Below are positions 8,812 through 17,037 of a stretch of 64,000 bases of DNA, piece by piece. Location of the stretch: the NCBI GenBank assembly GCA_946413695.1, contig CAMKLV010000009.1:1-64000 (forward strand), given 5' to 3'. Position 1 is the stretch's first letter. Each line of letters opens with the position of its first letter. A program made the position numbers and the translations under genes. The notes under the pieces were generated by a model that ran no database searches, had not been told where the DNA came from, and saw only the letters and a list, made by a program, of their open reading frames with translations. Source of the stretch: Firm-04 sp946413695 (GTDB taxonomy: Bacteria > Bacillota > Clostridia > Oscillospirales > Ruminococcaceae).

Positions 8812-8865
8812 AATTATTATAATAATACGTGCCGATTCGATTGGCTTTTGAGAGAGGAACAATTT

Positions 8866-10542
8866 ATGAGATACAAGAAAACTGCTTTGCTCTTTGCGTC
8901 GATTCTTTTGCTGACATCAGTCAGTGCAGGATTCGCTGACACACTGTATGTAAAGGTTTCTGCTGCAGCGGTACAAGCTGATCAGGATGCAGCGAAAGGT
9001 GACATCAACGCCGACGGCGCTGTCAGCGTCGCGGATGCACAGCTTGCCCTGAATGCCTATGTCCGAATTATGGCAGGGCGGGAATCCGGACTCACAGAAC
9101 CGCAGACCCTTGCAGCCGATATCTCCGGCGACAAGTCAATTACCGTTGAAGATGCGCAGTATCTCCTGATGTACTATGTAAAAAATACGCTTTCCGGCAC
9201 GCCGACTACATGGGAGGAACTGACCGGCGTTATCAATAATAATGTCAGCACCGCAGCATATGACAGGTTTTCATCTATTCCGGATATGCACAGCATCTCT
9301 CTTGAAAAAGAGGGCAAATTAACCGTTGATTTAATTGACAGTATCAAGTTTACTGATAACGTTACTCTGACGCAGGCAAATTTTAATGCGTCAAATCTTT
9401 GGAATTACAAAACATATCTCTCCGCTTCCTCCATTGCAAAAGTATCTGATCCGATTCGTGTACGTGACGCCTATGATAATATGATAAGCGATATCCAATG
9501 CACGTATGGTGACAATATTCAGGCGGCAAATATCTGTTTTGGATTCAAAGCAGACGGTACACCTGATCGTGTTTATAAAGCTGCTGATGTTTCAGACGGC
9601 ATTCTTGAACTTGACAACACAACGCATTATATTTGTATTGTAAAGTATTCTACGGTTGATCTCACATTGAAATCAACAATCGGAAAACTTGACAATATCA
9701 ACGAAATACCCCACTACGAAGTCGGTACGGGAAAGACCTACTCCTCATTAACATCATGCCTTCGAGCGCTGAAAGATGACAGCAGCGAAAAGGTCATTGA
9801 CATTTACGGCGGAACATACGATATATTAGACGAAATGGGCGGGAGTGATTTTCTTTCCACGCTGACAGGCTCCGAGCATTGGTATGATGTATGCGATATT
9901 ATTCCCCCGAACACAACGCTGCTTGGACATGGAAATGTTATTATTAAAATGGATATTCCTGCAAGCACACCAAATGCAATCGCAACACTGCTTTCGCCGA
10001 TCAATATGCAGGGAACCGCGGCACTGAAAAATCTCACCATTCTTGGAAGTAACTGCCGATACTGCGTTCATCCTGAGGGCAGCAAATTCCCTGAATTTGA
10101 TAATGCGCACTGGCTTATTGAAGATTGCTATATTGAAAAAACAAACACTGCGCTCGGAACAGATAATGCAATAGCTTGCGGTCTGAATAACGGCGTGCTG
10201 TTTAATATCAGAAATTCTGTTATCAAAAGTTCTTCCACCGGAGCCTTTTCAATGCATGATAATGGTAATGTTTTCGCTGAATCGCCCAGAGTATTCTTTG
10301 AACACTGCGCTCTGATCTCTACAGCATACTCTTTGATCTATTCCTGCACAAAGCGAGAAAACATGCAAACAGTGATCAATGTCATGGTAAATGACTGCTA
10401 CCTCACTAATTTCACGCGTAAAACCGCCGCAACAGCGGGAACAAAGGATATTTATCAGGTGACATACATCAATAGTCCTCACCAAACTCAGAATTCCGCG
10501 AATCTGATTGATCTGATTCCAGATACGGATTACAGCAACTGA
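8866..10542 (+). CDS. Secreted protein with N-terminal dockerin and beta-helix-like domain
   Basis: 558 aa with a signal peptide (KKTALLFASILLLTSVSAG), then a type I dockerin directly after it (about residues 43-110). The dockerin repeats are KGDINADGAVSVADAQ and AADISGDKSITVEDAQ. The remaining roughly 430 residues contain a stretch (NTTLLGHGNVIIKMD, AALKNLTILGSNCRY, WLIEDCYIEKTN, IRNSVIKS) with the spacing of a right-handed parallel beta-helix, as in pectate lyase-like folds. A polysaccharide lyase or binding role is possible, but no catalytic residues can be assigned. The start at 8866 follows GAGAGG. The C-terminal part looks more AT-rich than neighbouring genes. It lies just outside the prophage. 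Confidence 0.72.
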   Translation: MRYKKTALLFASILLLTSVSAGFADTLYVKVSAAAVQADQDAAKGDINADGAVSVADAQLALNAYVRIMAGRESGLTEPQTLAADISGDKSITVEDAQYLLMYYVKNTLSGTPTTWEELTGVINNNVSTAAYDRFSSIPDMHSISLEKEGKLTVDLIDSIKFTDNVTLTQANFNASNLWNYKTYLSASSIAKVSDPIRVRDAYDNMISDIQCTYGDNIQAANICFGFKADGTPDRVYKAADVSDGILELDNTTHYICIVKYSTVDLTLKSTIGKLDNINEIPHYEVGTGKTYSSLTSCLRALKDDSSEKVIDIYGGTYDILDEMGGSDFLSTLTGSEHWYDVCDIIPPNTTLLGHGNVIIKMDIPASTPNAIATLLSPINMQGTAALKNLTILGSNCRYCVHPEGSKFPEFDNAHWLIEDCYIEKTNTALGTDNAIACGLNNGVLFNIRNSVIKSSSTGAFSMHDNGNVFAESPRVFFEHCALISTAYSLIYSCTKRENMQTVINVMVNDCYLTNFTRKTAATAGTKDIYQVTYINSPHQTQNSANLIDLIPDTDYSN

Positions 10543-10565
10543 GCTGTATGACACAACAATGACAC

Positions 10566-10611
10566 AAAAAGCGCGTACCCGTGAGCGAATGCACACAGAT
10601 ACGCGCTTTTT
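10566..10611. terminator. Bidirectional rho-independent terminator
   Basis: AAAAAGCGCGTA (10566-10577) pairs perfectly with TACGCGCTTTTT (10600-10611), giving A- and T-runs on both sides. It separates host genes from the prophage left end. Confidence 0.88.
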
Positions 10612-10616
10612 ATATC

Positions 10617-10640
10617 ATGCACCTGACAGGATTTGAACCT
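10617..10640. other. attL: attL core (24-bp direct repeat)
   Basis: ATGCACCTGACAGG... through GAACCT is identical to 43473-43496, where it forms the 3' end of tRNA-Leu. The match breaks at the next base on each side, defining the crossover region. Confidence 0.9.
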
Positions 10641-10677
10641 ATACTTATATAACGTATTTACGCTACTTTTCATCATT

Positions 10678-10707
10678 CGTGTCATATTTCATGTCATATT
10701 CTGTTAT
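10678..10707. repeat. Putative integrase arm-binding site, left end
   Basis: Two tandem TGTCATATT-like units (CGTGTCATATTTCATGTCAT...), 27 of 30 bases identical to 43336-43365 near the other end of the prophage. Position and repetition fit arm-type sites of a tyrosine integrase. Confidence 0.6.
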
Positions 10708-10747
10708 TTTTCAACTATTTTTATATCATCATTTTTGCCGAATACCA

Positions 10748-10776
10748 TTGACAATATCCTAAACATCGGATATGAT
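10748..10776 (+). promoter_or_regulatory. Consensus SigA promoter of the Spo0A-C-like gene
   Basis: TTGACA (10748-10753), 17 bp, TATGAT (10771-10776). It faces right, against the long leftward phage transcript, so the gene is independently expressed and possibly active in the lysogen. Confidence 0.82.
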
Positions 10777-10811
10777 AGTTATAATAATAACATGGGGGAG
10801 CTGATCTGAAT

Positions 10812-11117
10812 ATGAATACAGAGGAACGCGCTCAAGCAATCATGAATTTCGTACAGAACAGCGATATCCCGGAACAATACCATACTATAATGCAAACGAT
10901 CATCCTTTACATGACAGAGCATCCGGACAGCACACTTATGGATGCATGCAGAATCTACGCAGAACAGCATCAGTGCTCCGGGCAGACCGTTTATCGGACA
11001 TTCCGGCAGGCTGTCCTGAGCGGCTGGGAGAACGCTGTCACACCGTCCTCCCTGCTCTATTCGCGGCGGATGTCTCCCGAGGAATTTGTGCAGGCGGTCA
11101 TTGCCAGACTTAAATAA
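10812..11117 (+). CDS. Stand-alone Spo0A C-terminal-like DNA-binding protein
   Basis: 101 aa without a receiver domain. Residues 20-100 follow the layout of the Spo0A effector domain: a helical stretch (IILYMTEHP), a helix-turn-helix (YAEQHQCSGQTVYRTFRQAVLSGW, compare TPSRVERAIRHAIEVAW in Spo0A), and a terminal helix PEEFVQAVIARLK (compare NSEFIALIADKLR). It probably binds DNA and might act on Spo0A targets or on prophage genes; this is inference. It lies just inside attL, opposite in strand to the lytic genes, as lysogenic-conversion genes often do. GGGGAG precedes the ATG. Confidence 0.65.
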   Translation: MNTEERAQAIMNFVQNSDIPEQYHTIMQTIILYMTEHPDSTLMDACRIYAEQHQCSGQTVYRTFRQAVLSGWENAVTPSSLLYSRRMSPEEFVQAVIARLK

Positions 11118-11122
11118 CAAAC

Positions 11123-11150
11123 ACCGGCAGAGGACCACTCCCCTGCCGGT
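11123..11150 (+). terminator. Terminator-like hairpin after the Spo0A-C-like gene
   Basis: ACCGGCAG (11123-11130) pairs with CTGCCGGT (11143-11150), followed by TATATTATT. The T-run is weak. Confidence 0.6.
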
Positions 11151-11272
11151 TATATTATTGTCTTTACTTGTTGTAGATGTGCTCTGCGTTCACTTGGTAG
11201 ATCGGCTGTTTGGGTATCTTAACAGATACAACGGAGGCTTGATGAACTACCGTAGACGGACACCCATCCTTC

Positions 11273-11941
11273 TCATTTCCAACCCCACAGCACGACGCCG
11301 TTCTCTTTGTAGTAGGTTTTCGACAGGATGATGTCGCCGGTCAGGTAAAAATTGGAATTTCCGTTGTTCCCGAGCAAACATGCTTTATAATCGGACGGAT
11401 TGCTGTTGTGATGCAATTCGGTTCGTGTGAACTCTGAAAGAATCGCGCCAGTATCAGCGTTTATCAGCTTTCCGTATCCGTTGCTTTCTTCGTCCAATCC
11501 GAAAATAACGCTGTATGCGGTTCCGGCTGTTATAGGCTCGGAGAAGTTTCTGAGCGGCAGCGAGTTTCTGTCTGCCCATCCGCTGCCATCCGCTGACATC
11601 CCCATCCAAAACTGGTTGTAACGTGGCTGGTATTCAATGGTCGGATTTGCGTAGTTGCTGCCAACTGTACCGAGCAGACACACAACGTCCGATGTCAGGA
11701 ATTTTGGTCGATAAGTGATGCACCACTCCCACGCGCCGTTGTAATGGAATGCCGTTGTCGGCGATATGGTATATCCACCTGAAGTAGCGGATGAACGATT
11801 GAAAATAAGCTCAAGCTTAGCGAAGTCAATATCGAAACAAGGATTGTTCACCGTCAGCATGCCGACAAATCCAGAGTCTTTACTCCCGCCGCCTCTGCCA
11901 ACCGCAATCGCGGCTGCTTTCATCAACTCATAATAATTCAT
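11273..11941 (-). CDS. Phage tail-tip/fibre-like protein (unassigned)
   Basis: 222 aa, last gene of the leftward structural operon. A short N-terminal helix and Gly-rich loop (AVGRGGGSKDSG) precede a region rich in aromatic and beta-prone residues, possibly a jelly-roll or LamG-like fold. I see no defining motif. Its place after the lysin, beside a small companion gene, suggests a host-recognition or virion-decoration protein. It starts at an ATG with a weak GAGG site. Confidence 0.6.
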   Translation of the reverse strand: MNYYELMKAAAIAVGRGGGSKDSGFVGMLTVNNPCFDIDFAKLELIFNRSSATSGGYTISPTTAFHYNGAWEWCITYRPKFLTSDVVCLLGTVGSNYANPTIEYQPRYNQFWMGMSADGSGWADRNSLPLRNFSEPITAGTAYSVIFGLDEESNGYGKLINADTGAILSEFTRTELHHNSNPSDYKACLLGNNGNSNFYLTGDIILSKTYYKENGVVLWGWK

Positions 11942-11951
11942 GCCTATTACC

Positions 11952-12221
11952 TCAGCTTCCGCTCTGCTCCGGATGCCACTTGCCGCTGTCTCCGCTCAGC
12001 GTTACAAACGTGATCTCGTCTGCCTCAACGATCTGTGCGGTACTGCCTGCGGCCACGATGTAGCCTTCGACTTCATCACCGATCTCCGGCAGGTCTGCCG
12101 CGGTTGCAACCTGCAAATCAAGCTTAGCGATCGGCTTGCCAAGAATTGTAGTAGGCTCGCCTTCACTCTCCTGCTTATACCCAATGATTGCTCTGGGTGC
12201 CTCAACCGAAATCCATCCCAT
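11952..12221 (-). CDS. Small phage protein
   Basis: 89 aa, soluble, predicted beta-rich (KLDLQVATAADLPEIGDEVEGYIVAAGSTAQIVEAD). It has a clear AAGGAGG 6 nt before its ATG and lies between the endolysin and the last tail-like gene. The segment DLPEIGDEVEGYIVAAG resembles short virion-associated or fibre-accessory proteins in clostridial phages, but no function can be given. Confidence 0.6.
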   Translation of the reverse strand: MGWISVEAPRAIIGYKQESEGEPTTILGKPIAKLDLQVATAADLPEIGDEVEGYIVAAGSTAQIVEADEITFVTLSGDSGKWHPEQSGS

Positions 12222-12239
12222 AGTCTGCCTCCTTAATCC

Positions 12240-12944
12240 TTAATTTGCAAGTTTTGCCTTTGTCGCCGGTCCGCAGAGACCGTCCACATCCAGATCATGC
12301 TCAAACTGGAATGCGAGCAGACCGCCGAGCGTGATCGTGCCGAAGTCGCCGTCAACCTCCGACTTGCGGAGATACCCCTTCGCAGCGAGCCGCGCCTGCA
12401 TCAGCTCGACGTCGGCGCCGCGATCGCCCTTCCGGATCACGCGTTCCGCCTGCTGCTCGGGCTGGTAAATGAAGCCGAGGAACCGGTATGCTGTTGACTG
12501 CCCCCAGTTGCCGCTCTCACGGTACCTGTGCGACGTCCAGAACGGATTTGTGCAGCCATATCCGCTCTCCGACGTGATGATGCTGCCGTCGCTCTTGATC
12601 TCCTCGACCACAGCGACGTGGCCCGCGCCGTCCGCGCTGGTCCACGTCTTACCCTTTGCCCAGCAGATGATCGCGCCGAGCTGCGGCTTTGTGCCGACCT
12701 CGAGACCGGCGGCAATCGCCGTATCATAGAAATCTTCGGCGTTCGGAGGATACTGGAAATAGACGTATTTGCCTTTTCCGATGATCTCATTGAATCTGCC
12801 TGCTGCATAGCCCACGCAGTTTGCGAGGACATTGCAGCCCTTGTCGGTCGGGCTGCCGAGGATCGCTCCGGAATATCCGCCGTTTGCGAGCCGGTTGTAG
12901 TACGGATTACCGCTCTCGGGTTTTGTCAGTCTCGGTTTGAACAT
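12240..12944 (-). CDS. Endolysin, CHAP domain plus peptidoglycan-binding domain
   Basis: 234 aa. Residues about 25-160 form a CHAP-type cysteine amidase/endopeptidase: the Cys in KGCNVLANCVGYAAGRF and the His in GAGHVAVVEE fit the catalytic pair. Residues about 170-232 form a PG_binding_1 domain (GDRGADVELMQARLAAKGYL...VDGDFGTITLGGLLAFQ). It cuts the host wall at lysis after the holin opens the membrane. The start is the ATG at 12944, 8 nt after AGGAGG. It overlaps the 3' end of the holin gene by 38 nt. Confidence 0.9.
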   Translation of the reverse strand: MFKPRLTKPESGNPYYNRLANGGYSGAILGSPTDKGCNVLANCVGYAAGRFNEIIGKGKYVYFQYPPNAEDFYDTAIAAGLEVGTKPQLGAIICWAKGKTWTSADGAGHVAVVEEIKSDGSIITSESGYGCTNPFWTSHRYRESGNWGQSTAYRFLGFIYQPEQQAERVIRKGDRGADVELMQARLAAKGYLRKSEVDGDFGTITLGGLLAFQFEHDLDVDGLCGPATKAKLAN

Positions 12945-13347
12945 TGCTTTCTTCCTCCTTTTGCTGAAAGACACGAAGTTTCTTCACAATCCATTTCGCC
13001 CATCGAGCTTCGGGATTGATCTCGGCATAGTTTTCCAAAATCGAAATCAGTTCCATCACAAGGATATACAGAAATACAAGCAGCGAAGCGACCATCCCCG
13101 AGACGGCTGCGAGCTTCTGTGCGACTGCCCCTTCCGATCCTTCCGAGTAGTATTTGCCGAGCATACTGAGACCGATCTCCAGACCGCATGCGACGCCCAT
13201 GATGATGATCTCCGAAATCTTGTGGATTCCGCCAAGCCTCATGGTCTTGCTGCTCACATCATTCTTCACGCATGCCTTCAACAGCCCTGTTAAGAAATCA
13301 GATGCAGCAAGACCGATCACAATCGTAATCATGATGATGTACTTCAT
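12907..13347 (-). CDS. Phage holin (toxin secretion/phage lysis holin family)
   Basis: 146 aa with two to three hydrophobic helices. The N-terminal helix runs into LAASDFLTGLLKACVKNDVSSKTMRLGGIHK, the hallmark of the family 4 holin/BlyA group, and a second pair spans IIMGVACGLEI to LVFLYILVMELISI. The tail is charged. It permeabilises the membrane and times lysis. The overlap with the endolysin start gives the classic lysis cassette. Confidence 0.9.
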   Translation of the reverse strand: MKYIIMITIVIGLAASDFLTGLLKACVKNDVSSKTMRLGGIHKISEIIIMGVACGLEIGLSMLGKYYSEGSEGAVAQKLAAVSGMVASLLVFLYILVMELISILENYAEINPEARWAKWIVKKLRVFQQKEEESNVQTETDKTRER

Positions 13348-14057
13348 GCCGTTTCGCCTCCTTCCGTGCCGCCGCTCATGAGCTGTGCCTGCGCGGTCAG
13401 ACTCTGCGCCTGTGTTCCGCCGCCAAGCGCAAGGATCATCCGGTAGAGCGCCGGAAGGCTCGGGCAGAACGGCACAAACTGATCTGAGAGTGCCCAGTCC
13501 TCCGCCGTGCAGATCATCGGGCGGAGCACCACATTGTCAACCACCGTGCCGCTGCGGACAAACAGGCGGAATCCGTTTGATGTGCTCCACACCGGATTCC
13601 AGTCGGCGTCGGTATTTGTGAAGCAGTCCCACTGCGTCACCGGGGTTGCGCCGGATTTGTAAATGTAGATGCCGTAGGTGTCATTCGAGGTGCCGTCACA
13701 CATAAAGTGATATGCTTTTCCCGCCGTGAGCGCCATATTCACCGGATCGGCAACCTGCACATTGAACGAGCCTGTGCACTTTTTATCCGGATTCACGCCG
13801 TTGAGCGTGATCGTGCCCGCCTCTGCATCGAACACGCAGGATACGCCGTAGCCGGTGACATTATCGCCAGTCAGTTGCAGCAGATTCTTTGCTCCTTTAT
13901 TGATCAGCGGCACAGTTGCATCTTGCAGTTTTTCCCGTGCGCTGATCTCAGCGCTTAAGTCAGCCTGCAGCGCCTTGAGCGGAATTGCGTCAATACCATC
14001 GTCAAGCTCCTGCGATGTATGTGATAAATACGTTCTATCTCCAACATCTGTAGCCAT
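13344..14057 (-). CDS. Tail fibre/receptor-binding-like protein
   Basis: 237 aa. The N terminus contains a short coiled region (ALQADLSAEISAREKLQDA) that could trimerise. It is followed by a predicted beta-rich domain (KNLLQLTGDNVTGYGVSCVFDAEAGTITLNG...) seen in fibre and carbohydrate-binding phage proteins, and a C-terminal helix. Position directly after the tail-associated protein supports a host-recognition role. It starts at ATG 14057 with AGGAGG and overlaps the preceding stop codon. Confidence 0.65.
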   Translation of the reverse strand: MATDVGDRTYLSHTSQELDDGIDAIPLKALQADLSAEISAREKLQDATVPLINKGAKNLLQLTGDNVTGYGVSCVFDAEAGTITLNGVNPDKKCTGSFNVQVADPVNMALTAGKAYHFMCDGTSNDTYGIYIYKSGATPVTQWDCFTNTDADWNPVWSTSNGFRLFVRSGTVVDNVVLRPMICTAEDWALSDQFVPFCPSLPALYRMILALGGGTQAQSLTAQAQLMSGGTEGGETA

Positions 14058-15502
14058 TATAGCGTTCCCCTCCTCATGATTTGTTTGCCGCGACTGTCGA
14101 AGATCAGCTTGCCGCGGCTGTCTCGCAGCGGAATCTCATATGTGCTTTCTGTCGGTTCGACATCGAAATCCTGCGGATATCCGGCAGAGCGCGTAAAGCT
14201 GTTTTTGCTACCGAACACAACTCGCGTGACTTCTCCGGTGATGCCGTCCATCTCGGTCTCGGTGATTTTCAGCGTTACTTTTACGCCGAGTAATTCGTCA
14301 TAGATTGTGCCTGAATTGCCGACCTTGTATTGATAGTGATTTGTCAGTTCCGGATAGATGTCTTTCAGGTCTTGCACATCGACCTCGTAGCAGATGACAG
14401 GTGTACAAGAGTTCTTCCATAGTGCAATCAAATCCGCATACATCCGCGCAAAAAGCACATCATTGACATCTTCTCCGGAATACATGCGCTCCCAGAACCA
14501 GTCATAGAAGTCCTGCTCGTATCTGATTGTCTGTGACCGCACGATATTGTGCGGGAACTGGAAGAGCGGAAAGCTGTATCCGGCGTATGATATTGCAAGC
14601 GCTGCGCCCGTTTCCTCGTCCTCCAACGAGAGCCACAGGGCAAGTGTTGATGTATCTACCGTTCGCCGCAAGCCTTTCATGTTTGCACCGAATCGCAAAT
14701 CAAACGCATCATCCTGCGCATTCTCCATGCGTTCATTGATGCTGAAATGGAAGTTATTGCGGTAAAGTTCGCCGCCTTTTTCGTCTATAATTCCGCCGCT
14801 TCCGATCAGCTTCTCAACAGGTGTCTGACCTGCGCCGTCAATCAAGAACGTCCACGGATTTGCGCCTCCCCATTCCCAGTCGGATGACCAATCGTATGAA
14901 AAACGGTACATCGTGCCCTCGTCATAGCTGACATACTTGGACATAATGCCGTCCATAGCGGCTTTGCAATAGGCATACCGAATCGGGCCGCGGTTTTCAC
15001 TTCCGAAAATCCACAGATCATTGAGTTGATAGAAAATGTGCTCACAGTATGCCGTCACCGTTCCGGTGTTATCGCTCGTGTGATTCCACTCTACACGCTT
15101 AATCGTATAAAGCTGTCCCTGACATTTGACGATGTTACTCTCACGGATAAACCGCCATTTTCCGAGCGCATCCATCGGATGTGTCAGCGTCAGACTGTAC
15201 TCGCCGTTGATGATCTCGTGTACCGGAGCTGTTGTGGGGCAGAGGATTGCAAGACCGTTCGTCAGAAAATCCGATTTTATTGACAGCATATCGTAAACTG
15301 TGATATGCTCGCGCTGTTTTACCGGATTCAGTGTGATCCGCACCAAATCCGGTATTAAGACATGGTGCGGATATCCATAGTTGACTAAATCATCCTGTCG
15401 AAATGCCCATATCGCATACGGTTCATCTTTCAGCACGTTTGGCATCGGGATAAACTCCGGATTGTCAGGATACTGTCCGGGTACTCCTGTCCAGTCTGTC
15501 AT
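14057..15502 (-). CDS. Phage tail-associated (Tal-like) minor structural protein
   Basis: 481 aa. The first half (VYDMLSIKSDFLTNGLAILCPTTAPVHEIINGEYSLTLTHPMDALGKWRFI) matches the N-terminal pattern of phage minor structural proteins that form the tail-tip hub (Prophage_tail/TIGR01665 type). An aromatic-rich middle follows, and a C-terminal YEIPLRDSRGKLIFDSRGKQI strand repeat. It lies one gene downstream of Dit, separated by a beta-helix-like protein. No peptidase or lysozyme motif is visible at its C terminus. Confidence 0.75.
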   Translation of the reverse strand: MTDWTGVPGQYPDNPEFIPMPNVLKDEPYAIWAFRQDDLVNYGYPHHVLIPDLVRITLNPVKQREHITVYDMLSIKSDFLTNGLAILCPTTAPVHEIINGEYSLTLTHPMDALGKWRFIRESNIVKCQGQLYTIKRVEWNHTSDNTGTVTAYCEHIFYQLNDLWIFGSENRGPIRYAYCKAAMDGIMSKYVSYDEGTMYRFSYDWSSDWEWGGANPWTFLIDGAGQTPVEKLIGSGGIIDEKGGELYRNNFHFSINERMENAQDDAFDLRFGANMKGLRRTVDTSTLALWLSLEDEETGAALAISYAGYSFPLFQFPHNIVRSQTIRYEQDFYDWFWERMYSGEDVNDVLFARMYADLIALWKNSCTPVICYEVDVQDLKDIYPELTNHYQYKVGNSGTIYDELLGVKVTLKITETEMDGITGEVTRVVFGSKNSFTRSAGYPQDFDVEPTESTYEIPLRDSRGKLIFDSRGKQIMRRGTL

Positions 15503-16318
15503 TTAACCACCACCATTCACAACAATCGGGAATCCTTTGCTCCGCAAGTATGCGGGGTCTTTGAGTTGATCGTCTGTACACGGAATGAATAAATCCGGTC
15601 TCGTTGATACAAAGGAATCTGCGAACATATCAACATCATACGCTGTCGGAATTATGCTTATTGATGAAGAATACTCATAGCACACAGATACAGACTTCAT
15701 GTTTCCATGCAGTATGCAACCGCTATAATAAGACCACGGGAATCCATAGTAACCAGTTTCTGCGTTCGGAAAAAATAGCGAAAGCTCACAATAATAGCAG
15801 TCTCCTGCTGGGCTTGAATTGTCAGAATTCATGCCGTGCAACTCAATCCGGCAGTATTTCAGTTCAGAAGCGCTATCAATAAGGTGAAATTGGCTGTGCG
15901 AGCCTTCCACATTCACGGAACACGAAATCATAATGCATATGCTGTAATTATACGAATTGCTATTATCAATCACAACAGAGTTTGACGTTATTCCCGAAAT
16001 TGCACATCTTGTAAACTGTGAACCAAATCGGAGATTGAAGAACTTATTTGTGCCTATCCAATCAGTCATGAGCAGATTTTGGAAATACTTAACGTCCGTT
16101 CCGTCGTAATTGAAATAGTAACTGTTAAGATTGAGATTTTTGATTCGTGTGCCTCTGCCGTTAATTGATTTGCACGCAATGTTTATATTTGAAGAAAGAC
16201 CGTATGGCAAGATTTCACCCATATCCCACTCAGCGTTTTCAGGGAGAACAACTGTATTACCAGATACGCCGATAGCGGAAACAAATTCACTCCAACTGTT
16301 CACATACACTGTCGCCAT
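15503..16318 (-). CDS. Beta-helix-like phage tail protein
   Basis: 271 aa. The repeated short beta-strand/turn pattern (INIACKSINGRGTRIKNLNL, FFNLRFGSQFTRCAISGITSNSVVIDNSN, FHLIDSASELKYCRIELHG) suggests a right-handed parallel beta-helix. Such folds in tails usually bind or degrade surface polysaccharide. It is unusual that it sits between Dit and the tail-associated protein. The start at 16318 overlaps the stop of Dit (TGATG) and lies 8 nt after GAGAGG. No catalytic residues were identified. Confidence 0.65.
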   Translation of the reverse strand: MATVYVNSWSEFVSAIGVSGNTVVLPENAEWDMGEILPYGLSSNINIACKSINGRGTRIKNLNLNSYYFNYDGTDVKYFQNLLMTDWIGTNKFFNLRFGSQFTRCAISGITSNSVVIDNSNSYNYSICIMISCSVNVEGSHSQFHLIDSASELKYCRIELHGMNSDNSSPAGDCYYCELSLFFPNAETGYYGFPWSYYSGCILHGNMKSVSVCYEYSSSISIIPTAYDVDMFADSFVSTRPDLFIPCTDDQLKDPAYLRSKGFPIVVNGGG

Positions 16319-17037
16319 CAGTAGCACCTCTCATTCCGCTTGATCGTCACGCTGCCTACAATACCGCCGAAAGTAACGTAATTCTGACCGACGCCCATCC
16401 ACGGGAAAATACCGCTTGTGTACTTGGTATAAATTGTATTGTTGGCATAGGCAATCTGCTTTTCGGAATCAATCACAAAATCAGTGCTTCCGGTTGTTAC
16501 GGGGATGTTGATTGCTACCGTCTGCCCGTTTACTGTAATCGAACCCGCGCCCTCCGCAATTGTCAGATGCAGCGTGTATACCGGCTTGCAGTAGCGTGTT
16601 CCTGCGTTCTGCACGTTCGCGGGGCTTGTCAGCGTGATTTCTTCCTCATTATCGACGTACCGGAACGGTGCACATTTTACTGTGATCTGATATCGGATTC
16701 TCTGCCCGTCAACGGACTGTGATGGATTGCAGGAGATAGACCGGATTTTCCAGTAATAGCCGCTGTTCCGGCTCATTGTCAGCTTGGATTTGCCGTGCAG
16801 AAATGCATATACCGCACTTTGGTCGAAATCCTCTGCGAAAAATGCATATGCCGTGAACCGGAACTGAATATCGCTGAAAGAATCGTCAGAGCGGTACAAA
16901 TCTTCGTCAGCGCCGACCTGAAAATTATTTCCTCTTTCTTCGGCAAGCACCTGAATCGGCGGTGTATCGCACCATAAACCGACATCAGAACAGGAGATAC
17001 CGTCAAGGGCGAAAAAGTCTCTGCTTGTTACTTCCAT
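16318..17037 (-). CDS. Distal tail protein (Dit)
   Basis: 239 aa. The N-terminal half (SRDFFALDGISCSDVGLWCD, IQFRFTAYAFFAED, YYWKIRSISCNPSQSVDGQRIRYQITVKCAPFRY) follows the siphophage Dit ring domain. The C-terminal half is a galectin-like beta sandwich ending in a short basic tail. It connects the tail tube to the tip. It overlaps the tape-measure gene end and carries AGGAGG before the ATG. Confidence 0.82.
   Translation of the reverse strand: MEVTSRDFFALDGISCSDVGLWCDTPPIQVLAEERGNNFQVGADEDLYRSDDSFSDIQFRFTAYAFFAEDFDQSAVYAFLHGKSKLTMSRNSGYYWKIRSISCNPSQSVDGQRIRYQITVKCAPFRYVDNEEEITLTSPANVQNAGTRYCKPVYTLHLTIAEGAGSITVNGQTVAINIPVTTGSTDFVIDSEKQIAYANNTIYTKYTSGIFPWMGVGQNYVTFGGIVGSVTIKRNERCY

Noticed and set aside
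8866..10542. Dockerin/beta-helix gene as a prophage cargo gene
   Set aside because: It lies outside the 24-bp att repeat, has its own promoter, and a bidirectional terminator separates it from attL.
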